36,568 bases of DNA, taken from NCBI GenBank assembly GCA_937930535.1, contig CALGKJ010000167.1, positions 1 to 36,568 of the forward strand, in the 5' to 3' direction. Positions within the stretch are counted from its first letter, which is position 1. Every line of letters starts with the position of its first letter. The notes below the pieces were generated by a model. That model was not told where the DNA came from and did not search any database. It saw nothing but the letters and a program-made list of their open reading frames with translations. This document shows positions 1 to 8,607 of this stretch, piece by piece. The position numbers and the translations under genes were made by a program. This DNA comes from an uncultured Clostridia bacterium (GTDB lineage Bacteria > Bacillota > Clostridia > Lutisporales > Lutisporaceae).

Positions 1-1
1 T

Positions 2-30
2 TAGCTTAAAACTTAAATTAATCTAAGCTA
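2..30 (+). promoter_or_regulatory. Small inverted repeat upstream of the pullulanase ribosome site
   Basis: TAGCTTA (2-8) is the exact reverse complement of TAAGCTA (24-30), about 20 bases before the GGGAGGAG ribosome site. An AAGCT at 38-42 could compete for the same pairing. It may be a leader hairpin or an operator half; the promoter lies outside the window, so its role cannot be judged. Confidence 0.25.
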
Positions 31-64
31 TGAAGTAAAGCTTGTATTGGGAGGAGTATTAGAA

Positions 65-1942
65 ATGAATGGATTTGTTTATTTCGCTGATGATTTAGGA
101 GCCAGCTATAATAAGGATTCTACGATATTTAAGGTATGGTCGCCAATTGCCCAGGAAATGAAGGTAGTAATTTATAACGACTATAATGATAATATCGGCA
201 AGGTATATCCTATGAGCAAAGCAGAACAGGGGGTATGGGTGTTTAAGCTGGAGGGTGACTATAAAAATAAATACTACAACTACAGGATATCCATAAATGG
301 AATAGAAAGGGAGACACCAGACCCATATGCAAAAGGAGCAACAGCCAACAGTAAAAAGGGAATGATTGTTGATTTTGCAGCTATCAATCCACAGGGCTGG
401 GAGGAGCATAATATCCCAAGGGCATTAAAACCTACAGAAGCTATTGCCTATGAAGTACATGTAAGAGATTTTTCTATAGATGAACAGTCAGGAATACAAA
501 ATAAAGGAAGGTTTTTGGCCTTTACAGAAGCTGGCACAAGAGGTCCACAAGGTGTTTCAACAGGACTTGACCATCTTAAAGAGCTGGGTATAACACATTT
601 GCATCTGCTTCCAGTCTATGATTTTGCCAGTGTTGATGAAACAAAGGACGACCAATATAATTGGGGCTATGATCCGATTTTATACAATGTACCGGAAGGC
701 TCTTACTCCACAAACCCCTATGATGGCACTGTAAGGATTAAAGAATTCAAGGAAATGATAAAAACGCTTCATGAGAATGACATACGAGTTGTTATGGATG
801 TTGTATATAACCATACCTACTCAACAGGAGATTCACCCTTTGACGTGCTGGTTCCCCAGTACTATTATAGGACTGATGTTTATGGTAATTATACAAATGG
901 CTCAGGCTGCGGCAATGAGACAGCGTCAGAGAGACCAATGATGCGAAAGTTCATTGTTGATTCTGTAAAGTTCTGGGCGTCAGAGTATAAAATTGACGGC
1001 TTTCGCTTTGACTTAATGGCACTTCATGATATAGAAACTATGAAAGAAGTAGCGCGCGAATTAAGAAAAATAAATCCTGCCATACTAGTATATGGTGAAC
1101 CTTGGACAGGTGGAGAATCGGCTTTAGACTATGCTTTACAGCTTAAAAAGGGAAGTCAGAAGGGCATTAATATAGCTGTATTCAATGATGATATTCGAAA
1201 TGCTCTTAAGGGTGATAATGATGGTATTGGACTAGGCTTTGTTAATGGAGGTTATAATCTGGAAAACGAAGTAAAAAAGGGAATTGCAGGCAGCATTAAT
1301 TACAGCGATAGTATAGTCAGCTTTACTGATAGAGCAAGCGAATCAATAAATTATGTAAGCTCCCATGATAATCTCGCATTATTTGACAAGTTTGAGAAAA
1401 GTAATCGTGAGGCAGCTCCCTATGAAAGAGAACTGATGAACAGACTTGCGCTGTCTGTCGTGCTTACATCACAAGGAATTCCGTTTATACAGGGCGGTAC
1501 AGATATACTAAGGACTAAGAAGGGAAATCATAACAGCTATAATGCAGGCGATGAAATAAATAAAATAGAATGGAATAGAAAGAACATATATAGAGACACC
1601 TTTGATTATATAAAGAATCTGATTGCCTTAAGGAAAAGTCAGAAGGTATTATGCCTAGATGACGCAGAGGATATAAGAAATAGTTTAAGCTTTATAGATT
1701 CACCACAGAACACTATAGCATACCTGTTAAAGTCATCCTTTGAGGGAGATTTTAAAAATATGCTGATAGTGCATAATGCAAATAAGCATACAGTATTGAT
1801 CAAGCTCCCCTTGGATGGCGAATGGAAGGTAATAGCAAATGAGTTTCAAGTTAACTTATCAGGAGTAAGCAAGGGTGAGAGCAGCTTCTGGAATGATGTA
1901 AAGGCAGCACCTCTGTCAACTTACATTTTGTGTAGGGATTAG
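65..1942 (+). CDS. pulA: Type I pullulanase (GH13 debranching enzyme)
   Basis: The enzyme hydrolyses alpha-1,6 branch links of pullulan, limit dextrins and glycogen. A CBM48-like beta domain (about residues 8-110) precedes the GH13 barrel. The type I pullulanase signature YNWGYDP is present near residue 197. The four conserved GH13 regions are DVVYNHT (near 245), FRFD with nucleophile Asp316, YGEPW with acid/base Glu345, and SSHDN with Asp435. The protein has 625 residues, a normal length for cytoplasmic AmyX-type enzymes. No signal peptide is seen, so it probably acts on imported maltodextrin or stored glycogen. The ATG at 65 is chosen because GGGAGGAG lies 8 bases before it; an in-frame TTG at 47 has no ribosome site. 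The gene converges on the amylase. Confidence 0.95.
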   Translation: MNGFVYFADDLGASYNKDSTIFKVWSPIAQEMKVVIYNDYNDNIGKVYPMSKAEQGVWVFKLEGDYKNKYYNYRISINGIERETPDPYAKGATANSKKGMIVDFAAINPQGWEEHNIPRALKPTEAIAYEVHVRDFSIDEQSGIQNKGRFLAFTEAGTRGPQGVSTGLDHLKELGITHLHLLPVYDFASVDETKDDQYNWGYDPILYNVPEGSYSTNPYDGTVRIKEFKEMIKTLHENDIRVVMDVVYNHTYSTGDSPFDVLVPQYYYRTDVYGNYTNGSGCGNETASERPMMRKFIVDSVKFWASEYKIDGFRFDLMALHDIETMKEVARELRKINPAILVYGEPWTGGESALDYALQLKKGSQKGINIAVFNDDIRNALKGDNDGIGLGFVNGGYNLENEVKKGIAGSINYSDSIVSFTDRASESINYVSSHDNLALFDKFEKSNREAAPYERELMNRLALSVVLTSQGIPFIQGGTDILRTKKGNHNSYNAGDEINKIEWNRKNIYRDTFDYIKNLIALRKSQKVLCLDDAEDIRNSLSFIDSPQNTIAYLLKSSFEGDFKNMLIVHNANKHTVLIKLPLDGEWKVIANEFQVNLSGVSKGESSFWNDVKAAPLSTYILCRD

Positions 1943-1968
1943 CAGTAAAGTAATCATATAAAAGTGAG

Positions 1969-2048
1969 AACCCCTTAGCATATATAGGGAAGCAACCATA
2001 AAACTTAACTTGTTCATGGGTTAGTTATTGCTTCCCTTCTAAGGGGTT
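1969..2048. terminator. Nested hairpin between convergent pulA and amylase genes
   Basis: AACCCCTTAG (1969-1978) pairs with CTAAGGGGTT (2039-2048). Inside it GGGAAGCAA (1987-1995) pairs with TTGCTTCCC (2028-2036), and CCAT can pair with ATGG inside that. It lies between two converging stop codons, which suggests a bidirectional terminator. The T-runs are weak on both sides, and the 80-base span is long for a simple terminator. Confidence 0.65.
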
Positions 2049-2076
2049 GTTTATTGAACTGATTAGTGATAAACCA

Positions 2077-3576
2077 CTATTTAGATTCAAGCAGCAAAAT
2101 TTCTAATGGTTGCAGTGTTACTTCCAGTTTATTATCAGCAGCAGTATATGTTTTGTTTGTAAGAATATTTTTGTATTTTACATTAGAAGCAGGTAAATTT
2201 ATAGTAACTGCTTTTTCTTTATTTTGTACGTTATAAACAACAATTAGTGAGTTATTGTCCTTCTGTCTCATATAAGAGAAGAAATAATTGTCGTAATCAA
2301 GCAATTCAAAGCTTCCATCGCTGACTACGGGTTTGCTTCTTAAATCTGCAAGAGTTTTATAGAATTTCAGCATATCGGAGTTTTTGACCTTTTCCCATTC
2401 CATGTCTCGTCTGTTGTCAGGATCGTCTCCGCCTTCCATTCCCAGTTCGGTGCCATAGTATATTGTTGGTATTGAAGGATATGTCATTATGAAGGTTAAT
2501 GCTTGCTTTAAGTATTCTGCGCCATTCTCTCCTGCGCTTGTAATATGTCTCTTATTATCATGATTATCTATGAATATAGCATTTAGCTCAGGATTTGTAT
2601 AGGTTTTTCGCTGATTAATTGCATTAATAAGCGTGTTGACCTTTCCAAAACGAGTAAAGGCAGTTTTTATCCCCTTATACAGCGGGTAATCCGTTAAACC
2701 GTCTATACCAAGTGCGTGGAATTGCTCTAAATATGTGGGATTTTCATCCCATACCTCACCTAAAAGATAAAAATCAGGATACTTTACTTTAATGGAATAT
2801 GCAAACTCATTCCAAAAGGATTTAGATACATGCTTTACAGTATCCAGACGCATACCATCTATATTTGTCTGCTCAATCCACCATAAAGCATTTTCAATTA
2901 AAAAGGCTTTTACTTCAGGATTACTTTGATCTAGGTCGGGAAGCCCATAAATCCATCCTTTTTCCAACTGCTCTGGATCGTTCCAGTTTGATATATCTTT
3001 TCTAGGATGAAACCAATTGTCTTTTGTGCTATCCTTGAGCCAAGGAGAATTATAGCCTGTATGATTAACAACATAGTCTAGTATAACCTTGATCCCCTTA
3101 GCGTGAGCTTCATCAACAAGGTTTTTCAAGTCCTCCATAGTACCCAGATGAGGATCTACCTTATAAAAATCCCTGGTCCAATATCCATGATAACCATATT
3201 CCTCGTTTTGAACAACTGGAGTCAGCCAGATAGCTGTAGCTCCTAGGGATTTAATGTAGTCAAGTTTTTTTGTAACTCCCTTTAAGTCCCCTCCATGATA
3301 TGCCTTTGGGTTGTTTTTATCCACATCACTAAATTGATTGTTGGCAGTATCACCATCATAGAAGCGGTCTGTCATAACAAAATAAATTAAATCCTTACTG
3401 GAAAAAACACCGCTTTGATTGGGAACTGCATAAGCTGTAACCTTCTCCTCCTTAACGGGGGTAGGCTCAGCCGTTGTGGGCTGTGGTGTTATGTCAGCTG
3501 ATTTATCCGGTGTACCCTGACAACCTGAGATAAAGAGTATGAGAACTAAAAATAATACTAAAGCTCTTTTACACAT
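2077..3576 (-). CDS. Secreted lipoprotein alpha-amylase (GH13)
   Basis: This is an extracellular, membrane-anchored GH13 glucanase that would cut starch or maltodextrin outside the cell. The N-terminus MCKRALVLFLVLILFISGC is a lipoprotein signal peptide ending in a lipobox (SGC), followed by a Pro/Thr-rich linker (about 20-45). The catalytic regions are DYVVNHTG, MRLDTVKH (nucleophile Asp), LGEVW (acid/base Glu) and FIDNHDN. Length is 499 residues. The ATG complementary to 3574-3576 is chosen because AGGAGGT precedes it and the signal peptide starts there; a longer in-frame reading to 3639 would cross the promoter and cre site. It is divergent from the debranching enzyme gene and likely CcpA-repressed. 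Neopullulanase or cyclomaltodextrinase-like specificity cannot be excluded. Confidence 0.92.
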   Translation of the reverse strand: MCKRALVLFLVLILFISGCQGTPDKSADITPQPTTAEPTPVKEEKVTAYAVPNQSGVFSSKDLIYFVMTDRFYDGDTANNQFSDVDKNNPKAYHGGDLKGVTKKLDYIKSLGATAIWLTPVVQNEEYGYHGYWTRDFYKVDPHLGTMEDLKNLVDEAHAKGIKVILDYVVNHTGYNSPWLKDSTKDNWFHPRKDISNWNDPEQLEKGWIYGLPDLDQSNPEVKAFLIENALWWIEQTNIDGMRLDTVKHVSKSFWNEFAYSIKVKYPDFYLLGEVWDENPTYLEQFHALGIDGLTDYPLYKGIKTAFTRFGKVNTLINAINQRKTYTNPELNAIFIDNHDNKRHITSAGENGAEYLKQALTFIMTYPSIPTIYYGTELGMEGGDDPDNRRDMEWEKVKNSDMLKFYKTLADLRSKPVVSDGSFELLDYDNYFFSYMRQKDNNSLIVVYNVQNKEKAVTINLPASNVKYKNILTNKTYTAADNKLEVTLQPLEILLLESK

Positions 3577-3600
3577 ATTTACCGACCTCCTATCAAAGGT

Positions 3601-3629
3601 ATTGTATAATATTTTTTGAAATAATGCAA
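3601..3629 (-). promoter_or_regulatory. Sigma-A type promoter of the amylase
   Basis: On the minus strand the -35 box TTGCAT (3624-3629) and the -10 box TACAAT (3601-3606) are separated by 17 bases, giving a start near 3594, about 18 bases before the amylase start codon. The -35 box is part of the cre palindrome. Confidence 0.65.
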
Positions 3630-3639
3630 TCGTTTGCAT
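3624..3639. promoter_or_regulatory. CcpA cre site overlapping the amylase -35 box
   Basis: ATGCAATCGTTTGCAT read on the minus strand is ATGCAAACGATTGCAT, which fits the cre consensus WTGNAANCGNWNNCA at every fixed position and has the central CG. Its position over the -35 box of the amylase promoter is the classic location for carbon catabolite repression by CcpA-HPr-Ser-P. Confidence 0.8.
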
Positions 3640-3646
3640 GAAAATG

Positions 3647-3655
3647 TGTTATAAT
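3647..3655 (+). promoter_or_regulatory. Extended -10 promoter for the debranching enzyme gene
   Basis: TGTTATAAT at 3647-3655 is an extended -10 box (TG-N-TATAAT) with no good -35 box. It lies 8 bases downstream of the cre site and reads toward the gene at 3780, with a predicted leader of about 118 nt. Confidence 0.55.
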
Positions 3656-3690
3656 ATCTATATATGATCAAAAAGCTATGCTAGTAGGGA

Positions 3691-3707
3691 ATTCATACTG
3701 TATGAAT
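3691..3707. promoter_or_regulatory. 17-bp palindrome, candidate operator
   Basis: ATTCATAC-T-GTATGAAT is a perfect 8-1-8 inverted repeat about 36 bases downstream of the extended -10 box and 73 bases before the GTG start. Size and position suit a dimeric repressor operator in the early transcribed region. The regulator is unknown. Confidence 0.5.
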
Positions 3708-3779
3708 AAGTGAGAGTGATTAAATTAGGTAATGATTTCCTTATTGGTATTGACTGAAAAATAATACGGAGGTGTAGTT

Positions 3780-5726
3780 GTGAAGCTTGGATTACATAGC
3801 TGGAGAACATTTGATGAGGGCTTGCAAAAAGAGTACCTAATTACAAATGGTTTAGGAAGCTCTTGTTCCTCGACAATTATTGGAGCAAATATAAGGAAAT
3901 ATAACGGATTATTAAATGCTTCTCTTGTGGCTCCCGTAAAAAGAGTACTGTTGTTAGCAAAAATCGATGAAGAAATAACTATAGGCGAAAAAACATATCC
4001 CTTGCATAGCAACGAATTTATAGGAAAAAGGACAGAAGGCTTCAAGCATCTAAGAAATGTCAGCTATGACCTGCTTCCTAGATTTTCCTTTGGAATCCAA
4101 GATGTATGTATCGAAAAAGAGATTTCTATGGAATATGGAAAGAATACAGTAGCAATTGTTTATCGGGTAAATACCGGAAAAGAAAAGATAAAAATGAGCT
4201 TTACTCCTTATGTGAATTTCAGGGATCACCATGACTTAAGCAAAAGAGAAGGATTTCATTACACCCAGCATTATGAGGGAAATACCCTTCACTTAGTAGA
4301 GAAAGAAACCAATCTGGATCTAAAAATCATCTCCAACTGTACATATTTGCAAAAGGAAAGCTGGTCTTTACCTGTTTTTTACAGAAATGAAGCGGAAAGA
4401 GAGCTAAAGCCCATAGATTTTCACTTTATACCCGGAGAATTTACATACGAGATGGAACCATATGGTGAATACATTATTACCTTTTCTGCGACAATAGAGA
4501 CAGATACAGACATAAATCCACTGTCAATTATTTCTGAGGAAAAAAAGCGAAGACAGAAGCTTTTAGAGCTGGCTGGTTATCAGGAGCCTATACTAAAGGA
4601 GCTGACCTTAGCGGCAGATCAGTTTATAGTAGAACGCTTCTCAACCGGCAAAAAGACAGTTATAGCAGGATATCCTTGGTTTACTGACTGGGGCAGGGAT
4701 ACAATGATTGCCTTTTCGGGACTTACATTGGTAACTAAAAGATTTCAGGAAGCAAAGGAGATACTTCTTACCTTTATTGAATATCTAAAATTTGGGTTGA
4801 TCCCAAATATGTTCCCCGATGAAAATAACCAGCCTATGTATAATACCGCCGATGGAACATTGTGGTTTTTCCAAGCTGTATATAAATATCTTGAATATAC
4901 AGGGGACAGAGAGACCGTAAAAAAGGAAATATATCCATATCTTAAGGAAATTATTCAATACCATATAAAAGGAACTGAATATGACATATTTATGGATGAG
5001 GATGCTTTACTTTCCGCTGGAAATGATGGCACACAGCTAACATGGATGGATGTGAAGGTAGGAGATTGGGTAGTGACTCCTCGTCACGGCAAGGCAGTTG
5101 AGATTAATGCATTGTGGTATAATGCCCTGAAAATAATGGATAAATTCTCAGCGGAATTTGAAGAAGCTGATATAATGTACGGCACACTGGCGGAAAAAGT
5201 AAAAAACAGCTTTGTTGAACAGTTCTGGAATGAGGATGAAAAATGCCTGTACGACGTAATTCAAGGCGGTCAAAAAATAGGCAAGCTTAGACCAAATCAG
5301 GTAATAGCAGTTAGTCTGCCCTATTGTATGCTGGATAAGGAGAAAAGCAGGCTTGTAGTACAAAAGGTCTATCAGAGTCTTTATACTCCATATGGCTTAC
5401 GCAGTTTATCAACAGAGGATCATGAATATATAGGAATATATAAGGGTGATATCTATCACAGGGATGGAGCGTATCATCAGGGGACTGTATGGGGATGGCT
5501 TATAGGACCTTTTTTAGATGCCTATGGAAAGGTAAATGAATACTCACAAGAAAGTAAAAACCGAATAAAGCAGATGCTAAATGAGTTTTATATGCACATG
5601 CAGGATGGTTGTCTAGGAAGTATAGCCGAGATCTTTGACGGAGACGAACCGTTTTACCCAAGAGGCTGCATGGCGCAGGCATGGTCAGTTGCAGAAGTAA
5701 TACGAGTATATGTAGAATTATTATAA
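3780..5726 (+). CDS. Glycogen debranching enzyme-type amylo-alpha-1,6-glucosidase
   Basis: Likely releases glucose from alpha-1,6 branch stubs of glycogen or limit dextrins in the cytoplasm. The N-terminal GDE_N-type beta domain starts with the family pattern EYLITNGLG (near residues 18-26) and covers about 1-260. The C-terminal (alpha/alpha)6 GDE_C domain contains [11 protein letters not shown] (near 297-307), expected to hold catalytic acids. It ends with [20 protein letters not shown], typical of the family. Length is 648 residues. The GTG start follows GGAGGTG. The gene is expressed away from the amylase from a shared, cre-containing region, and the chemoreceptor gene begins 15 bases after its stop, probably in the same transcript. 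Confidence 0.88.
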   Translation: MKLGLHSWRTFDEGLQKEYLITNGLGSSCSSTIIGANIRKYNGLLNASLVAPVKRVLLLAKIDEEITIGEKTYPLHSNEFIGKRTEGFKHLRNVSYDLLPRFSFGIQDVCIEKEISMEYGKNTVAIVYRVNTGKEKIKMSFTPYVNFRDHHDLSKREGFHYTQHYEGNTLHLVEKETNLDLKIISNCTYLQKESWSLPVFYRNEAERELKPIDFHFIPGEFTYEMEPYGEYIITFSATIETDTDINPLSIISEEKKRRQKLLELAGYQEPILKELTLAADQFIVERFSTGKKTVIAGYPWFTDWGRDTMIAFSGLTLVTKRFQEAKEILLTFIEYLKFGLIPNMFPDENNQPMYNTADGTLWFFQAVYKYLEYTGDRETVKKEIYPYLKEIIQYHIKGTEYDIFMDEDALLSAGNDGTQLTWMDVKVGDWVVTPRHGKAVEINALWYNALKIMDKFSAEFEEADIMYGTLAEKVKNSFVEQFWNEDEKCLYDVIQGGQKIGKLRPNQVIAVSLPYCMLDKEKSRLVVQKVYQSLYTPYGLRSLSTEDHEYIGIYKGDIYHRDGAYHQGTVWGWLIGPFLDAYGKVNEYSQESKNRIKQMLNEFYMHMQDGCLGSIAEIFDGDEPFYPRGCMAQAWSVAEVIRVYVELL

Positions 5727-5740
5727 GAGGGGGATTTTTA

Positions 5741-7477
5741 ATGTATCTGCGGAAATTAAGTTCTTTTTTTGGAATTCTAAGGCAAGGCTTTAAAAACGTG
5801 AAGGTAGTACACAGCATTATTTTTCTTTCAGTTGCAGCAATAATAGCAACCAGTGTTATAAGTGCAACCGGCTACTCTGCAATGAAAAAAATCAACCATA
5901 ACATTGATATTATGTATAATAAAAATCTAATTCCAATAGTTAAAATAGGGGAACTGAAAAATAACTTTTTCGTACTACGTTATAATATGTCTATGGCCGC
6001 GGAAAGTAAATTTTACTATGAATATGAAAAAGATATTAAAAACAACGATACTGCAATAAATACTAATATTGAGGTTTATGAAGACTTAATTTCTGATAAA
6101 AACCAGAGGGAATATATAGATAGGCTTAAAAAGGACTATAAAGAATACATGCTGATTTGGGAAGCTATAAAGACAGCCGCCAAGGATAATAAAAAGCTTT
6201 CCAGTACAGAACTAACCAGAAAAAAAACCTTAGAGTTAAATATCATAAATTACTTTGATGGACTAATTAAATACAATAATATGACTGCTGATAATTTAAA
6301 TAAAAGCAGCGAAGATATATATAGGAAAAATTTAGATATATTTACATATATAACAACAGCAGCAGTAATTCTTCTTTTATTATTGACATTAGCTATTATA
6401 AAAACCATAAATACATCCATAAAGGATATGATTAATCATTTGAACCTAATATCTCAAGGTAACTTTACCGCTAATATAAACACAGCCAGTAAGAACGATT
6501 TTGGGATGATGAAAAAGTCTCTGAATGGAATGATGAACAATATATCAGGTATGCTAAAGCTCGTAAAGGAAAACTGCGATAGTATTGCGTTACATTATCA
6601 GTCACTTTCTAATGTATCTAATACAATGAATGAAACCTCAGGAGAGGTTGCACTTGCGATACATGAAGTCTCAAGCGGTTCACTCAGTCAGTCAGAAAAC
6701 TTATCTGGTATTGATGCTTCCATTACCCAGCTCGGCAGTGAATTAGAAAATGTGTTGATTTTTATGGAAGAAGCCAGAACAAACGCAGAAGCTACAGGAA
6801 ATAAGGCAAGCGAGGGAAATGATGGGCTAAACCGTTTAATAGAAATGGTTGAGGATATTAATACATCATTTGGACAAATAAGCAGTAAAATTCTCAATTT
6901 AGGCAAAAAAATAAATGAAGTCAATCATATTACGAGTCTTATCAATTCTATAGCAGATCAAACCAATCTGCTGGCATTAAATGCAGCTATAGAAGCTGCA
7001 AGAGCGGGCGAGGCTGGAAAGGGCTTTTCTGTTGTTGCCAACGAGGTTCGAAAGCTATCTGAACAAGCAAAGGGAGCTTCACAAAATATCCATTCCCTGC
7101 TTCAGGAAATTTCTATGGAAACGAACAGTGTAGTTAATACAACCAGTATTTCCAGTGAACATTTAAACACACAAGTTGAGGGGATGAACGGGACGATAAG
7201 TTCATTTAAAGAGATAATTGACGCTATAGGAAATATACTGCCGCAAATTAACAATGCAAGTAAGCTTGTATTCGAGTTAAACAATAATAAAAATTATGTA
7301 ATTGAAAAGGTAAGGCAGACAAATGTAGTATCTCAGGAAAATGCCGCCCTATCACAGCAAATATCCGCATCTACGCAGGAAATGCATTCTGCATCAGAAG
7401 AGGTTACTCATACAATTCAGCAGCTTAAGGATATGACTGATAAAATGAAAGAGCAAGTAAATAAGTTTAGATTATAG
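5741..7477 (+). CDS. Methyl-accepting chemotaxis protein, 4-helix-bundle type
   Basis: A transmembrane chemoreceptor signalling to CheA/CheW. TM1 is near residues 25-47, an all-helical extracellular domain of about 150 residues resembling 4HB_MCP follows, then TM2 (about 200-222), a HAMP segment (about 223-275) and the long cytoplasmic coiled coil. The hairpin tip is canonical: [20 protein letters not shown], then [12 protein letters not shown]. There is no C-terminal CheR-docking pentapeptide. Length is 578 residues. The ATG at 5741 follows AGAGGGGG; an earlier in-frame start would overlap the debranching gene. The neighbourhood suggests, but does not prove, that it senses sugars or dextrins. 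Confidence 0.92.
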   Translation: MYLRKLSSFFGILRQGFKNVKVVHSIIFLSVAAIIATSVISATGYSAMKKINHNIDIMYNKNLIPIVKIGELKNNFFVLRYNMSMAAESKFYYEYEKDIKNNDTAINTNIEVYEDLISDKNQREYIDRLKKDYKEYMLIWEAIKTAAKDNKKLSSTELTRKKTLELNIINYFDGLIKYNNMTADNLNKSSEDIYRKNLDIFTYITTAAVILLLLLTLAIIKTINTSIKDMINHLNLISQGNFTANINTASKNDFGMMKKSLNGMMNNISGMLKLVKENCDSIALHYQSLSNVSNTMNETSGEVALAIHEVSSGSLSQSENLSGIDASITQLGSELENVLIFMEEARTNAEATGNKASEGNDGLNRLIEMVEDINTSFGQISSKILNLGKKINEVNHITSLINSIADQTNLLALNAAIEAARAGEAGKGFSVVANEVRKLSEQAKGASQNIHSLLQEISMETNSVVNTTSISSEHLNTQVEGMNGTISSFKEIIDAIGNILPQINNASKLVFELNNNKNYVIEKVRQTNVVSQENAALSQQISASTQEMHSASEEVTHTIQQLKDMTDKMKEQVNKFRL

Positions 7478-7479
7478 AA

Positions 7480-7510
7480 AAAAAACTCCAGATAATCTGG
7501 AGTTTTTATT
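7480..7510. terminator. Bidirectional terminator shared by the chemoreceptor gene and the 6S RNA
   Basis: ACTCCAGAT (7485-7493) and ATCTGGAGT (7495-7503) form a GC-containing hairpin flanked by A-runs on the left and T-runs on the right. Both strands therefore show a stem plus U-tract. Confidence 0.85.
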
Positions 7511-7519
7511 TTTAATTAG

Positions 7520-7712
7520 TACCCAAAATGCCGCTTAGTCATATTTTGATCCCTAGCGAAGCTAGGTGGGTATTCTGACTTGGCTTTGTACCTTCCTCTG
7601 ACTGAATATAAACTGTAAATTGAGGCTTGGTACTACAACATGTACGCGAATTCCCTTATCAGAACTGTAGGTTCAAAATATGAGACATTGCAAACATCTC
7701 AGGCTTCGTTAA
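7520..7712 (-). ncRNA. ssrS: Probable 6S RNA (RNA polymerase-binding regulator)
   Basis: Read on the minus strand this 190-nt stretch folds as a 6S-like rod. The outer closing helix is CCTGAGATGTT (7703-7693) with GGCATTTTGGG (7532-7522), all 11 positions pairing if G-U is allowed. The inner closing helix is CATATTTTGA (7682-7673) with TCAAAATATG (7549-7540), 10 perfect pairs. A large central bubble carries a small 5' hairpin (CTACA/TGTAG) and a 3' hairpin (CCTAGC-ttc-GCTAGG, 7566-7552). The terminal stem is GTACC-aag-CCTC with GAGG-aa-GGTAC. The 5' end GCCTGAGATGTTTG resembles, from memory, the start of Bacillus 6S RNA. It ends at the shared terminator. Known role of 6S RNA: sequesters housekeeping RNA polymerase in stationary phase. 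The 5' end is approximate. Confidence 0.75.
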
Positions 7713-7946
7713 ACTTCTTTGTACTTATATATTAACATAATACTGTTTTATAGTCTATAGAATTAATTCCATTAAAATAAAATAATTTCGTTAACAATTT
7801 AAATTATTATTATTGACCATATAAACAAAAATTGTATATACTTTATATATATTATTTAGTTACCTCGCCGAGTTTATGCGAATTTAGCATAAAAAATTTT
7901 GTGGATTACTGCATAAAAGTTGGACAAATTACCTTTTCATACAGGT
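7713..7946. other. AT-rich spacer between the 6S RNA and the DUF402 gene
   Basis: Contains the upstream region of the 6S RNA (a weak minus-strand TATAAG near 7724-7729) and the leader of the next gene. TTATGC-N7-GCATAA at 7875-7893 is a small hairpin without a T-run. TACCT/AGGTA (about 7930-7948) could partly pair around the ribosome site of the next gene. No open frame with a ribosome site was found. Confidence 0.4.
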
Positions 7947-7959
7947 AGGAGGTGCGATT

Positions 7960-8499
7960 TTGAAACACACTATTATAGATTTTACTACTTTTATAGAGAG
8001 CTTTAGAAAAGACGGAAGGAGACATGATTACAAAATAGATTTCATTGAGGTCTATAATGATTATTTGCATTATAAGAGACGTTATATAAACCATGCTTTT
8101 CATGAAGCTGTTGAATATTATTTGTTTCCTAGAGAAAATATAGGTATATACAGACTAAAGCAATATGACAATATTATTATTGATCCATCAGATACATATA
8201 AGTACTATGTAGATATGGTTAGTGTAGATAGAAAGGAAAGCCTTTGGGACATCAAGGATTTGTATATAGACTTTATAATTAAAAGGGATGGAAATCATTA
8301 TGTGGTTGATATTGATGAGTTTAATGATGCCATAATTCGCAAGGAGCTGGATCAAGATGATATTACAAATGCCCTAAATGGACTAGATTGCGTTTTAAAG
8401 GGATATTATGCCAGCTTTGATATGGAAGCATATATAGAAAGTCTTATTGAAAAATATAATCATCCAGACAGCCTGCTATTATCGCAGGACGTGGAATAA
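7960..8499 (+). CDS. DUF402 family protein (possible nucleoside di/triphosphatase)
   Basis: A 179-residue soluble protein. The C-terminal part (about 85-165), from YYVDMVSV through LWDIKDLYIDFIIKRDG and VVDIDEFNDA, fits the DUF402/FomD-like beta-barrel fold, with its Asp-rich strands and 'D.DE' segment. Staphylococcal and Bacillus relatives are reported as metal-dependent nucleoside tri/diphosphate phosphohydrolases. The acidic residues are visible here but the exact catalytic set was not mapped. The TTG start has AGGAGGTG 5 bases upstream and no better start nearby. It appears monocistronic: a terminator-like hairpin follows. Substrate is unknown. Confidence 0.75.
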   Translation: MKHTIIDFTTFIESFRKDGRRHDYKIDFIEVYNDYLHYKRRYINHAFHEAVEYYLFPRENIGIYRLKQYDNIIIDPSDTYKYYVDMVSVDRKESLWDIKDLYIDFIIKRDGNHYVVDIDEFNDAIIRKELDQDDITNALNGLDCVLKGYYASFDMEAYIESLIEKYNHPDSLLLSQDVE

Positions 8500-8512
8500 C
8501 TCATCAGCTATA

Positions 8513-8556
8513 GAGAAACAACTTTAAAATTAAATTTATCCAGTTGTTTCTTAAAA
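8513..8556 (+). terminator. Hairpin after the DUF402 gene, resembling the stem found upstream of glpP
   Basis: AGAAACAACT (8514-8523) pairs with AGTTGTTTC plus T (8542-8551). The T-run is poor (TTAAAAAT). The left arm with its flank (CTATAGAGAAACAACT) is nearly identical to CTATGAGAGAAACAACT at 26467-26483, so it may belong to a repeat family as well as terminating transcription. Confidence 0.55.
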
Positions 8557-8607
8557 ATAGATTAGCAACTCTTAACAAACATAATCAAAATTTCAGGAGG
8601 TACATAC

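Noticed and set aside
2077-3639. Longer reading of the amylase starting at 3639
   Set aside because: The extra 21 residues would cross the cre site, the promoter and the ribosome site; the ATG at 3576 begins a perfect lipoprotein signal peptide after AGGAGGT.
7520-7712. tmRNA, SRP RNA or RNase P RNA
   Set aside because: No tRNA-like CCA end or tag frame, no SRP Alu or GNAR motif, and no RNase P conserved core; the fold matches the 6S pattern instead.
7906-8103. Minus-strand open frame of 65 codons over the start of the DUF402 gene
   Set aside because: No ribosome site, biased composition, and it lies opposite a well-supported gene.
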